Assembly: GCF_052857255.1 (NCBI RefSeq)
Contig: NC_135507.1
Coordinates: 73,749,330-73,813,329, forward strand
Direction of reading: 5' to 3'
DNA from: Amblyomma americanum
Lineage: Eukaryota > Arthropoda > Arachnida > Ixodida > Ixodidae
Length of the DNA stretch: 64,000 bases
Shown: one piece after another, positions 19,286 through 28,009 of the stretch
How positions within the stretch are numbered: position 1 is the first letter of the stretch
Layout: every line of letters starts with the position of its first letter
Position numbers and translations under genes: made by a program
Notes under the pieces: generated by a model
What the model saw: the letters and a program-made list of their open reading frames with translations, nothing else
Databases searched by the model: none
What the model was told of the DNA's origin: nothing

Positions 19286-19651
19286 CAGGCATCAGGATCT
19301 TTCACAGTTTTTTTTTCCTTCTTGAGATTGGAAGCCTTACGGCTACCGCAATAAAATGTGTTGCGGAAGCAGCGTAAGCTGCAATAGCAACGTTATCGAA
19401 GCCCGCGTAGCTTAACTTGCAACTTCTGTGCCTTTGAATTCCACACACACGATCGTACTGAGTAATAACAAAACACTTATAAATAATCTCTAAAATGGCA
19501 AGAAGCACTTGTCCATAACAGAAAAGATGTGTTGCAGTGCAGGTTTTGCATGAAGTGTTTAATGCAATCTTTTACCCAAATTAATGGCAGACGAAATGAA
19601 GAAGTTCAATCAATATATTTTCACAATGGCGGCGAGGGAAGGACAAAGCGT
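19286..19651. other. No gene recognised
   Basis: AT-rich sequence without recognisable coding or repeat match. Confidence 0.3.
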
Positions 19652-19945
19652 AGAATTGGTTGCTGGGGAAAGGAACTGGTACAGTATCTGTCTCCCATCT
19701 CGGTGGACACCCGATCCGCACCATAAGAGAAATAATAAAGGAAGGAAGAAGGAAGAGGTGCTGTAGCGGAGGTATCCGTAATAATTTCGAACACCTTGGG
19801 ATGTTTAACGTGCACTGACGTCGCACAGCATACGGGCGCCCTAGCGTTTCGCGTCCATCGAAACGCGGCCGCCGCGGTCGGGTTCAAACCCCGGTCCTCA
19901 GTATCAGTAGCCGAGCTCTCTATCCGCTGAGACACCGCGGCGGGT
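19652..19945 (-). mobile_element. Type A SINE, diverged, full length
   Basis: Minus strand: CCGCCGCGGTGTCTCAGCGG, GGTTTGAACCCGACCGCGGC, ATGCTGTGCGACGTCAGTGC, ATTACGGATACCTCCGCTAC and a short tail. More substitutions than neighbouring copies, so older. Confidence 0.8.
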
Positions 19946-20184
19946 TGCACGGTGGCGCCACTCTCTAAATATTTATCACAAGGTGCCCAGAGCTCTCCCA
20001 AATTGCTTTACAGATTGCTTAAAATTAGGCACTGAGGTACATGCAATCCACTTCCGCACATAAGTTATGCGTTTAGGCGGACACAAAGAGAGATAATTGT
20101 CACGATCAGGAACGTAATGAACTAAAATCGAGTACTGAACTTTTTAGTGACTGCAGTAAGTGGGCACGTTTATTTGAGTAATTA

Positions 20185-20320
20185 ATACCCCCGTCACACG
20201 GCCAGTTTCAATGACCGTCGAGTCGAGAGCCTTCGAGATTCTCAATCTCTATCGAACTCGAAGGAGTAGGGTCGCAGCTGCACGGCAAGTCTCAATGACC
20301 CTCATGAAATGGTTCTCGTG
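20185..20320. repeat. DNA-transposon-like end with internal inverted repeat
   Basis: CCCCCGTCACACGGCCAGTT, CAATGACCGTCGAGTCGAGA, and then CTGCACGGCAAGTCTCAATG: the ACGGC..AGTTTCAATGACC block is repeated directly, and GAGTCGAGAGCCTTCGAGAT partly pairs with CTCTATCGAACTCGAAGG. Probably a terminal piece of a DNA transposon; no partner end. Confidence 0.35.
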
Positions 20321-20394
20321 TCTTACGCCAAGCTTGTGTGGCGCCGCAATCGCTACTTTTCATTCTGCGGAAATAACAAATATATATTTATAAA

Positions 20395-20662
20395 TCCCGG
20401 GTTCGAACCCGACCGCGGCGGCTGCGTTTTTATGGAGGAAAAACGCTAAGGCGCCCGTGTGCTGTGCGATGTCAGTGCACGTTAAAGATCCCCAGGTGGT
20501 CGAAATTGTTCCAAAGCCCTCCACTACGGACCTATTTGTTCCTCTCTTCTTTGACTCCCTCCTTTATCCCTTCCCTTACGGCGCGGTTCAGGTGTCCAAC
20601 GATATATGAGACAGATACTGCGCCATTTCCTTTCCACCAAAAACCGATTATTATTATTATAT
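20395..20662 (+). mobile_element. Type A SINE, 5'-truncated at the B box
   Basis: Starts CCCGGGTTCGAACCCGACCG and runs through GTGCTGTGCGATGTCAGTGC and GTGTCCAACGATATATGAGA to CCACCAAAAACCGATTATTA. No A box. Confidence 0.85.
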
Positions 20663-20767
20663 TTATAAATCTGAGCTAAACGCTGAGATGCACTTCTCTG
20701 GGGTCATAGGAGGTTTCTAGTAACTGATAAACGCCAGCTGCGTTGTCTTGATTGACACTGTCTTTTC

Positions 20768-20858
20768 TAATAATAATAATTGGTTTTTGGGGAAAGGAAA
20801 TGGCGCAGTATCTGTCTCATATATCTTTGGACACGTGAACCGCGCCGTAAGGGAAGGG
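20768..20858 (-). mobile_element. Type A SINE 3' fragment
   Basis: TAATAATAATAATTGGTTTT, AGGAAATGGCGCAGTATCTG, GAACCGCGCCGTAAGGGAAG, then cut off. Only the tail third of the SINE is present. Confidence 0.75.
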
Positions 20859-20872
20859 ATGATTAGCTTTTT

Positions 20873-21117
20873 TACCCGCCGCGGTGGCTCAGTGGTTACG
20901 GCACTCGGTTACTGATAATAATAATAGTTGGTTTGGGGGGAAAGGAAATGGCGCCCCAAAAACCAATTATTATTATCAGTAGCCGAGTGCCGTAACCACT
21001 GAGCCGGAGTTCCCGGGTTCGAACCCGACTGCGGCGGCTGCCTTTCGATGGAGGCGAAACGCTAAGACGCCCATGTGCTGTGAGATGTCAGTGCACATTA
21101 AAGATCCCTAGGTGGTC
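20873..21117 (+). mobile_element. Type A SINE interrupted by an inverted duplication
   Basis: The head (CCGCCGCGGTGGCTCAGTGG to GGTTACTGAT) and body (GGAGTTCCCGGGTTCGAACC to CCCTAGGTGGTCGAT) belong to one SINE. Between them, 20919-21005 carries a tail piece and then an inverted copy of the head. Arms 20886-20934 and 20960-21005 pair over about 46 bp. The 3' end is cut by the LINE that begins near 21118. Confidence 0.75.
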
Positions 21118-22110
21118 GATAGGATAGGATACACAACTTAATGCTCTAACAAGGTGTTTCGGTCAGACAGAGGTCTTCATCTTCAAGCAGATGTCTCCCT
21201 CCGTCTTGCAGAGGTCGACATCCCTTTTCCACGGCACCGCTGAGTTTGGCCGCTCGCTGGGCATGGGTGACCAATCCTCTTTGGAGGATTGGGCTGCCGC
21301 TGGAGAGCACACTCTCCCACTGCTCCGCACTCGAATTTTCTGAGCCATGGAATTCTTTATTTCTGTCACATTCCCAAGTAACATGGCATAGGGTGGGTGT
21401 TGCACCGCACCATGGGCAGATGTCCCTGTATTGGTTCGGGAACATTTTGCTAAGGAGGTGTAAATTGGGGAATGTTCCGGTTTGCAGCTTACTCGAGTAA
21501 ATTGCTTCTTGTTGATTTAATTTGTTGTGAGCAGGAGGATACTTTAGTCCCGTCCCTCTGTAATAATTTAGAATGTCGGAGTACGTCGGGATTACCCTCA
21601 AGAAGTCCTCCGGGTCTTCGTTCAAGAGTGCTCGGTTAGTGTACTCGCGAGCGACTCTATCGACCCTTTGGTTGGCTTCTATCTCGGTGTGTCCCGGTAT
21701 CCAGAAAATGGTGCGCCTAATGTGATCTTTGGGTAGGCCAGCGCGGAGGACGATTTGGAGCGCTTTATGACCTATTCTGCCGTTAATGCAGTTACGGCAT
21801 GCCTCTTTCGAATCTGTGAGGATTGTTAAGGACTTATTCGCGCGATAACCCTCCGCGGCCACTAGAGCAACAGCCATTTCCTCTCCCTCGGTTACCGTGC
21901 AGTCCCGTGCTGACGCGCAAGTGATCTCCTTATAGTCTGAGCCTATTACTGTCGCGACGACTTTTTGCTCCGTTGTTCCCCGTCTCCGGGTGTACATCGC
22001 GGCGTCCGTGTAGACGGTGTTCGCCTTGACTGCCAAGTATTTTTCTACATATTTCGCTCGGGAATTTCGCCTAGCTGCGTGTAAATATGGTTCCATATTT
22101 TTGGGGATCT
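21118..22110 (-). mobile_element. I-like LINE, 5'-truncated 3' part
   Basis: LINE fragment inserted into the SINE above; it holds the RNase H and zinc-knuckle end of ORF2, and its 3' end is next to the SINE sequence GGTGGTCGAT. The 5' boundary falls at about 22110, just upstream of the frame, where an in-frame TAG precedes the first ATG. Confidence 0.75.
21146..22096 (-). CDS. LINE ORF2 C-terminal fragment: RNase H plus zinc knuckle
   Basis: 316 residues, open throughout. RNase HI-like motifs are in order: YTDAA (Asp31), GEEMAVAL (Glu72/73), ILTDSKEA (Asp95) and IPGHTEIEANQRVDRVARE (His136, Asp146), so the catalytic set looks complete. RNase H cleaves RNA in RNA-DNA hybrids during element copying. 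A zinc knuckle follows, CPWC..(7)..H..(4)..C (Cys227, Cys230, His238, Cys243). The reverse transcriptase and endonuclease are missing, so this piece cannot act alone. The clade (I or a related RNase H-bearing group) is inferred. The ATG may be incidental. Confidence 0.8.
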   Translation of the reverse strand: MEPYLHAARRNSRAKYVEKYLAVKANTVYTDAAMYTRRRGTTEQKVVATVIGSDYKEITCASARDCTVTEGEEMAVALVAAEGYRANKSLTILTDSKEACRNCINGRIGHKALQIVLRAGLPKDHIRRTIFWIPGHTEIEANQRVDRVAREYTNRALLNEDPEDFLRVIPTYSDILNYYRGTGLKYPPAHNKLNQQEAIYSSKLQTGTFPNLHLLSKMFPNQYRDICPWCGATPTLCHVTWECDRNKEFHGSENSSAEQWESVLSSGSPILQRGLVTHAQRAAKLSGAVEKGCRPLQDGGRHLLEDEDLCLTETPC

Positions 22111-22135
22111 AGCCTCTCGCTTCCTTGTAACTATA

Positions 22136-22306
22136 CTGCGCATGCGCCACTAGTAGCACCGAGCCACAAGTGTCCCGTCGCTGCGCAGCGCCGCGCCTTT
22201 CCTCAAAATCCAACTTTCAATTATCAGTTTTCTCTTTCTTCTTTCCCTCTCTCCTTTACCCTTCCTTTACGGCGCGGTTCGGGTGTCCACCGATATATGC
22301 GATGAT
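22136..22306 (+). repeat. NRF1-site repeat with SINE-like tail
   Basis: ACTGCGCATGCGCCACTAGT, GTCCCGTCGCTGCGCAGCGC, AAAATCCAACTTTCAATTAT, then the tail CTTTACGGCGCGGTTCGGGT and CCACCGATATATGC. Same family as 16896-17418, here uninterrupted. Confidence 0.6.
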
Positions 22307-22307
22307 A

Positions 22308-22341
22308 TCCCCCCGGGGTGAAACTGCTGCAATTGCCGCAA
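22308..22341 (-). repeat. Inverted copy of a downstream LINE segment
   Basis: TGATATCCCCCCGGGGTGAA and ACTGCTGCAATTGCCGC are the reverse complement of GCGGCAATTGCAGCAGT and TTCACCCCGGGGGGATATCA at about 23119-23153. It marks a local inversion event next to the tandem repeats. Confidence 0.7.
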
Positions 22342-22342
22342 C

Positions 22343-22813
22343 AAGGCAGTTAAGACCGCGCTGGGACTCCCTTTATGCACATCCACTAAGCGCTTACTAC
22401 AGCTGGGGATCGGGTGCGAGCGCATACGCTGCAGCAGCGAGTTGCCGTCTGGTGCGCGGTGAAGCCGGTCGATGTGATTCAGTGCCCTGCGCGCTGCTTG
22501 GAGCTCAAGTGATGAGAAAGACCAACTAGATGTTATTATTCGAAAGGCAGTTAAGACCGCGCTGGGACTCCCTTTATGCACATCCACTAAGCGCTTACTA
22601 CAGCTGGGGATCGGGTGCGAGCGCATACGCTGCAGCAGCGAGTTGCCGTCTGGTGCGCGGTGAAGCCGGTCGATGTGATTCAGTGCCCTGCGCGCTGCTT
22701 GGAGCTCAAGTGATGAGAAAGACCAACTAGATGTTATTATTCGAAAGGCAGTTAAGACCGCGCTGGGACTCCCTTTATGCACATCCACTAAGCGCTTACT
22801 ACAGCTGGGGATC
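22343..22813 (+). repeat. 201-bp tandem repeat, about 2.3 copies, inside a LINE
   Basis: Units start at 22343, 22544 and 22745, each beginning AAGGCAGTTAAGACCGCGCT; the first two are effectively identical and the third continues into normal LINE sequence after CAGCTGGGGATC. The period is 67 codons. In the LINE frame each unit carries KAVKTALGLPLCTSTKRLLQ, then breaks. A long minus-strand frame through the array is a by-product. Confidence 0.85.
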
Positions 22814-23839
22814 CATAACACCATCGACGAACTAATAGAGGCCCACCGTGTAAATCAAATTGTCAGGCTCTCAACATCTAAGCCTGGCAGGAAAATATTA
22901 CAGAAGCTGAGAATCAGTCCACCCCGGGAAGTCGCTGACAAGATCGACATGCCCATGCAGATGAGATCACACATCACGACTCACCCCGTACCAAAACGCA
23001 TGGATGAGGAATACAGCAGAGGACGGAGACTAGCCAGAGCTAGACACCTCTCTAAGCGCTGGGATGGAAACAAGGACACGACCTACGTCGATGCGGCTGG
23101 ACCCGTTAACGGAGTCGCGGCAATTGCAGCAGTTTCACCCCGGGGGGATATCATTGCAAGCAGCTTTATCCAAGCGGTGGATACCACATCGGCTGAAGAA
23201 GCAGCTATCGCACTAGCGATATCAAAGAACAGCGAGGCAACGGTTATATCCGGCTCACAAGCAGCGGTACGCAATTACCTCAGAGGCCGCGTTGGCGCTC
23301 CGTGTTGGGAAATTTTGGAAAGGTCTAATCCTTCCAACATCCAGATCTTCTGGACGCCAGGGCACCTCTCAACGACGGGCAATGAGGCGGCCAACACAGC
23401 TGCTCGAGCTCTCCTCCTCCGAGCATCTGGCACGCAGCCTCTCTCTGACATAGTTGACAACCCCTCACCCTTACTAAGCTACGCAGAAATTACGGAGTAC
23501 TATAAGATCACAAGAAGGGAATATCCTCTTCCTCACAAAACCCTAAGTAAATTTGAAGAGCACATAATCAGGCGACTACAAACTAATACTCTGCCCAATC
23601 CTTACCTAATGAGTAAATGGTACCCAGAAACCTATAATTCGTCCTGCCCCTTCTGTGGAGCAGTTGGCACACTCTTTCACGCGGTTTGGAAATGTCAAGA
23701 AAACCCAGACTTGGACAGCAATCCCGATCCGACTCATGAGCGCTGGGAGGCAACCCTTCATAGCCACAGCCCACTCGACCAGAAATTGCTGGTTGAGAGG
23801 GGCCGGATTATGATGACGACCAATGGGTTCTCGTACTGA
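22679..23839 (+). CDS. LINE ORF2 fragment: RT end, inactive RNase H, zinc knuckle
   Basis: Open from after a TGA at 22676; first ATG at 22949. The upstream part reads EKDQLDVIIRKAVKTALGLP and then LGIHNTIDELIEAHRVNQIV, the C-terminal RT/connector of RNase H-bearing LINEs. RNase H motifs, numbered from the ATG at 22949: YVDAA (Asp48) and SAEEAAIALA (Glu83/84) are present, but the third Asp is Gly (VISGSQAA, 102) and the last is Asn (GNEAANTAAR, 149). Both fit single transitions, so RNase H is predicted dead. Zinc knuckle CPFCGAVGTLFHAVWKC at 233-249. AATAAA follows at 23863. 5'-truncated and rearranged. Confidence 0.75.
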   Translation, partial: FSALRAAWSSSDEKDQLDVIIRKAVKTALGLPLCTSTKRLLQLGIHNTIDELIEAHRVNQIVRLSTSKPGRKILQKLRISPPREVADKIDMPMQMRSHITTHPVPKRMDEEYSRGRRLARARHLSKRWDGNKDTTYVDAAGPVNGVAAIAAVSPRGDIIASSFIQAVDTTSAEEAAIALAISKNSEATVISGSQAAVRNYLRGRVGAPCWEILERSNPSNIQIFWTPGHLSTTGNEAANTAARALLLRASGTQPLSDIVDNPSPLLSYAEITEYYKITRREYPLPHKTLSKFEEHIIRRLQTNTLPNPYLMSKWYPETYNSSCPFCGAVGTLFHAVWKCQENPDLDSNPDPTHERWEATLHSHSPLDQKLLVERGRIMMTTNGFSY

Positions 23840-23862
23840 GCCCACCCAGTTTTTGTGCTCTG

Positions 23863-23868
23863 AATAAA
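23863..23868 (+). terminator. Polyadenylation signal of the LINE
   Basis: AATAAA, 24 bp after the ORF2 stop, followed by a T- and CCT-rich segment. Fits the 3' end of the LINE transcript. Confidence 0.45.
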
Positions 23869-23869
23869 T

Positions 23870-24189
23870 GTTTTTCGTCCTCCTCCTCGGTACAAGGGTA
23901 AACTGCCGGCAATATTCTTGTGTCCTATTTACGCCTTATGCTTTATAAAATGTCCGTTACTCAACTCATACCGATTAGCCCTAGTCTCAGATCAAAGGAG
24001 GAAAATTTAATTCAGCGCCTAATATGTCGGATCAAATGAACAGTTGGCGAAAGTATTAATGACGGGATGCTACGATGTTTTTAAATGTCAGGCATGAATT
24101 GCAATCACTAAATAACTAGAAAGAAACGCTTCTTTTAAGCCGTCTTTCCGGGTCTTGCCTTCATAACTTGCTCTCACGGTAAACCTTTA
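23870..24189. other. No gene recognised
   Basis: AT-rich with no assignable feature. Confidence 0.3.
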
Positions 24190-24440
24190 TAGTCGAAAAA
24201 TACAACACAGCCGGTCCCAAAATACGAGAAAAAATTTTCTCGTCCTGTCGTTACGAGAGATTTTTCTGTATTATTGCGAAGTTGTCTGTGTCGCGACGGA
24301 ACTGGCTCTGTAGTTACGACAGGAGACTGCACAATACTACAGAAAATCCTGTTGTTACTACAAGAATTCCTGTTGTCAGGTGCCGAAACACAACAGGAAA
24401 ATCTGTTGTGACCATTTTCTGTTGCGTTTTAGGAGCGTTA
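24190..24440. repeat. CTGTTGT/ACAACAG motif cluster
   Basis: Repeated CTGTTGT and ACAGGA motifs in both orientations (AAAATCCTGTTGTTACTACA, AACACAACAGGAAAATCTGT) and GAGAAAAAATTTTCTC, a perfect palindrome at about 24227-24242. Looks like a degenerate short-motif repeat or foldback. Confidence 0.4.
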
Positions 24441-24529
24441 CCTCTTACTCATCACGTTTCTCGATTTCTTGGGGTCTCCTTTCGGCGTGAAATTTTCTAA
24501 GTCCGCGGAATTCAAGATTACGGCCCCAT

Positions 24530-24850
24530 AGGAAAATCGATGTAGCAACCCAATCGGTGATTGATTGGTGACCTCATTAGTATATCGAATTGGTGACTGA
24601 TTTGTGACGTCACTGATATATCAAATTGGTGATTGGTGACGTCACTCAGAAATCCAAGATGCCGGCCAATAATGGTAATTATAATGGATGACGTCATTAA
24701 TTAATCCAATATGGCGGCCGACTTAGGCCTCCGCGTGACTTTGACGTGATAATAAAAGATGGCGGCCAAATTCTGGCGTCAATGACGACGTCAAAATCCA
24801 ATACGGCGGACAGAAGTGATCTTAAAAGGAGAGCGCCAAAGATACGAACC
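24530..24850. repeat. Degenerate tandem repeat with CRE and YY1-like motifs
   Basis: Loose repeats alternate TGACGTCA (about 24605, 24637 and 24689, with near matches at 24786) and TCCAA-ATGGCGGCC (24652, 24706, 24757). GGTGACTGATTTGTGACGTC and GGTGATTGGTGACGTCACT show direct repetition. ATGGCGGC and TGACGTCA are YY1- and CREB-type sites; any activity is inference. Confidence 0.5.
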
Positions 24851-25559
24851 AATTACGGTAAGCAAACGATAACTTTTCAGTCCACTAAACTGCTGAACCC
24901 CTCTGAAATAGATGTCAACTTCAACAAATTCTTTGCTATTTTTAAAAGTGAATGTTGAAGCGCCTTGGTTAACTCCGGAATTTCATACACGGCCCAATGA
25001 CTTGCTTTAACGATTGAATAACCATATTCCAGATTTTTTCGGGGTGTGTACATGAATTGTACTGCCACTGTACGTGTATTGCGTTTTACATTGTTCCAAA
25101 ACCACATTATTTTGAGATTCTGTTTTTTTTTTCCCTTTCGTGGTGTATATATTATGGTTCTGACGTTTTATTGCGGGTTTCACATTTGATGCATAATGTT
25201 GCCTTTGCTTTTTGTGCCGACTTGCGAGCGTAACGAGAAGTCTTGTTTTGTACTGCATGATTGAATTGTTTCGGACTGATGTACAGGGTGGTACATTTTT
25301 TTTCTGCCTTTTGAAAACGTATTTTTTTATCGCAATCGTTGTACTGACCCAAGTGTATCTGCGAGATTTGTTCATCGATGCAACCGCATGTACAAGGGGC
25401 CAAGGCCTCGTCAGGCTCTTAGCCTTTAGCCTTGGCCTCCTCTTAGGCACTGTCTGAGAAAAAATAAAGGAAAAAACCACGTGATTATGACGTCATATCA
25501 ATTCTAGTAAGCCAAACAGCTAAGGCTCGTTACTTCAAACGTTTTCCAGACGGTGGCGG
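24851..25559. other. No gene recognised
   Basis: AT-rich; a 157-codon minus-strand frame (25007-25480) has no domain. ACCACGTGATTATGACGTCA near 25477 combines an E-box and a CRE. Confidence 0.3.
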
Positions 25560-26545
25560 CCTTTCTTTTTCGATAGGCATACGCACAAATGTCCAATACA
25601 AGGAATAAGTTACACAGCTACCAGTGTAAATGTAACACCTTCCGAAGCTCGATCCTTACGAACGTACAGAACAGTGCCGCACACGTCAACTTTCCGCCGC
25701 GTGTACACGTAACGGGCCCGAGACGAGGCCCACGTTTCAGTTCAGCTACCGGCGCGGTGCCACCGACCCGCGCAGCAAGCGGTGTGCTAAGGAGCGCGCT
25801 GCAGTAGTTCCCGCGCTTTCATTGTTTCTTCGTTCCTTTCTCCTCTTTCCGGAGCGTCCGACGAGAATTCTGGTTGTTGAGGCAGGCGAAGACAAGTCAT
25901 TCTCCGCGCCGCTTCCGCTGCCGACTCGCCCCCTTTCCCATCGCGCAACAAGTCGCGGGTCACCCCCACTTCCGCTCTGCTCGCTTCGGGAAGCTCGCGT
26001 GCCGAGACGCGCTCAAAAACGCCCTGACTCGGGGAAAAACGAGAGACTGGGCGAAGGAAGAAGAAAGACAAAGGCGGGAAAAGCGTCAGCAGCGTGAGAG
26101 GTCTTTAAAGCGCGCGCATGGCCGCTCTTCGTCTTGCCTGCAGTCACGCTCTTGTGGTTCCTTCTTCTCCAGTCGCCCGCACATCCGCTTCTTGTGAGCA
26201 CTCGGAGGCGATGCGCGCGCGTAACTCGCCGCCGCGACAATCCAAGCCGATCCAGGGAAACGAGCCAAGACGCTGGGAGGGGCGGGGCGGAGCAGGGAGC
26301 GCTGCTCTGCACGCATGAGCAGGCGAGAAGTTGTGGCCCGGGCGCGAGGAAGAGTGAAGAAGTAGAGCTTATTATTGATGGGTTTGGGAGTCGCGGGGAC
26401 GTTTCGGCCCGGATACACTGCTCTCCGATATGGGTGCGGAGTGGCCCACTTAAGCGCTGCTGCTTTCAAGTGTGGGCGGAAGAGAAAACGAGCAGACCGG
26501 CACGCAAGGTGGGGCCGGTAAGTGCCCCCCCCCCCCCCCATTTTC
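25560..26545. other. CpG-rich stretch, possible promoter region
   Basis: Dense CpG over about 900 bp, ending in a C15 run (26525-26539). Open frames up to 163 codons show no domain. CpG density could mark a promoter, but no transcription unit can be drawn. Confidence 0.3.
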
Positions 26546-26549
26546 CTAT

Positions 26550-27050
26550 GAGGCCATCGATTGGGACGTTTAGGCTAGCGGAACTGATCTTCGCTGCTTT
26601 AGCGATGCAATGCGCATCCTTATGATGGCGCCAGGCACAAGTAATGTTCTTGCGCAAAGTTGTTAAGTGATCCTTTGCCGGAGAGGTTCTGTCTCGGCTC
26701 GTTGGTTCGCTGTACAGCCGGCAACTTGTATGATCTTTGTCGGCGGGGACGTTTAGGCTAGCGGAACTGCTCTGCGCTGCGTTAGCGACGCACTACCACC
26801 CGTGATGGCGGCGCCAGGAGCCAGAGATATTCTCGTGCAAGCGAATGACCCTTTGCAGCAGAGGTTCCCTCCCAGCTGGTTGGTTAGAGTGCATATCCTC
26901 GTTTAGACCATCGACTGGAACGTTTAGGCTAGACGAACTACTTTTCGCTGCGTTTGCGATGCATCCCACACGGCGATGATGGCTCCATGTCAAAACATCG
27001 CTCTGGCGCAAGCATGTGAAGTTGTTTCTGTGAAGAGAATCCTGGTCCCA
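26550..27050 (-). repeat. Three diverged tandem units with a conserved minus-strand frame
   Basis: Units begin near 26557, 26742 and 26911 with GGACGTTTAGGCTAGCGGAA (third: GGAACGTTTAGGCTAGACGA), 170-185 bp apart. On the minus strand each gives W-x-HH ... C[IV]A-x-AA-x-x-SS-x-SLNVP-x-D, for example CIANAAKSSSSSLNVPVDGL and CIAKAAKISSASLNVPIDGL; the middle unit has one stop before CVANAAQSSSASLNVP. Peptide-level conservation suggests decayed coding sequence. Family not recognised. Confidence 0.5.
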
Positions 27051-27163
27051 TTTTCCTCCATTTTAAATTGTGTATAGCTATCTTTGCCGCGTTATGCTGA
27101 CCCCTCATGTAATGTCCCGCAAGGGACCTTTCAGGACTAATAAATAATAATAATAATAATAAA
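27051..27163 (+). mobile_element. LINE 3' tail (CR1/L2-like)
   Basis: CCCTCATGTAATGTCCCGCA, AGGGACCTTTCAGGACTAAT, then AAATAATAATAATAATAAT. Resembles the end of the copy at 30596-30897 in layout (short 3' UTR ending in A-rich simple repeats). No coding part. Confidence 0.45.
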
Positions 27164-27310
27164 GTGGTTCCGCTTGGGCTGTCTCGTTCATTTCAAGAAG
27201 CGGTGGTAATGGTGTAATAAAAAGTATCTATGAGGACGAAAAGAATGACCGAAACGATGGAACTGTCCTGCGCCGTTTGAATTTCTTGCAATATGTACGA
27301 ATTAGAACTC

Positions 27311-27314
<4 letters not shown>

Positions 27315-27364
<50 letters not shown>

Positions 27365-27666
27365 TGGTTTTGAGGGGAAAGGAAATGGCGCAGTATCTGT
27401 CTCATATATCGTTGGACACCCGAACCGCGCCGTAAGGGAAGGGTAAAGAAGGGAGTGAAAGAAGAAAGGGAGGGGTGCCGTAGTGGAGGGCTCCGGAATA
27501 ATTTCAACCACCTGGGGATCTTTAACGTGCACTGACATCGCACAGCACACGGGCGCCTTAGCGTTTTTCCTCCATAAAAACGCAGCCGCCGCGGTCGGGT
27601 TCGAACCCGGGAACTCCGGATCAGTAGTCGAGCGCCCTAACCACTGAGCCACCGCGGCGGGGCAAC
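27315..27666 (-). mobile_element. Type A SINE, full length with target duplication
   Basis: Minus strand: CCGCCGCGGTGGCTCAGTGG, GGGTTCGAACCCGACCGCGG, GTGCTGTGCGATGTCAGTGC, and a tail of about 17 ATT units (27312-27362). Exact 9-bp duplication AACTCTATA at 27306-27314 and 27667-27675. Confidence 0.92.
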
Positions 27667-27675
27667 AACTCTATA

Positions 27676-28009
27676 TGAGCAGCTTTACACGTTCTGCACT
27701 ATAGGCTTCCGCGCTGCTGATGCAGAATAGCGCTATTGCTTGCAAGCACCAGCCGATCCTGAAAATAGACATTTGAGAGATTCACCGTTTTTACTCACGT
27801 CACTGCTCGGTAGAGCACAAAGAAAACAGTGAAATTAAGATTAAGAAAGAGTGTGTACGAGTTGAAATGCTCTTGTTTTGTGTAGCCCCCAAAAAAGTGA
27901 AAAAGTCAGCGGAAACAGGACAAAGAGGTAAGAAGGTACAATACATATTCTACTTATCCTGCGTGTCTTTATTTTCTTTGGTCTGTCTGTCCTTCTGGGC
28001 CCTGGAAAA
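27676..28009. other. No gene recognised
   Basis: Unassigned sequence between two SINE clusters. Confidence 0.3.

Noticed and set aside
22267..22824. 185-codon minus-strand protein with repeats
   Set aside because: It is the antisense of the 201-bp tandem repeat in the LINE; the plus-strand frame matches RT and RNase H, the minus one matches nothing.
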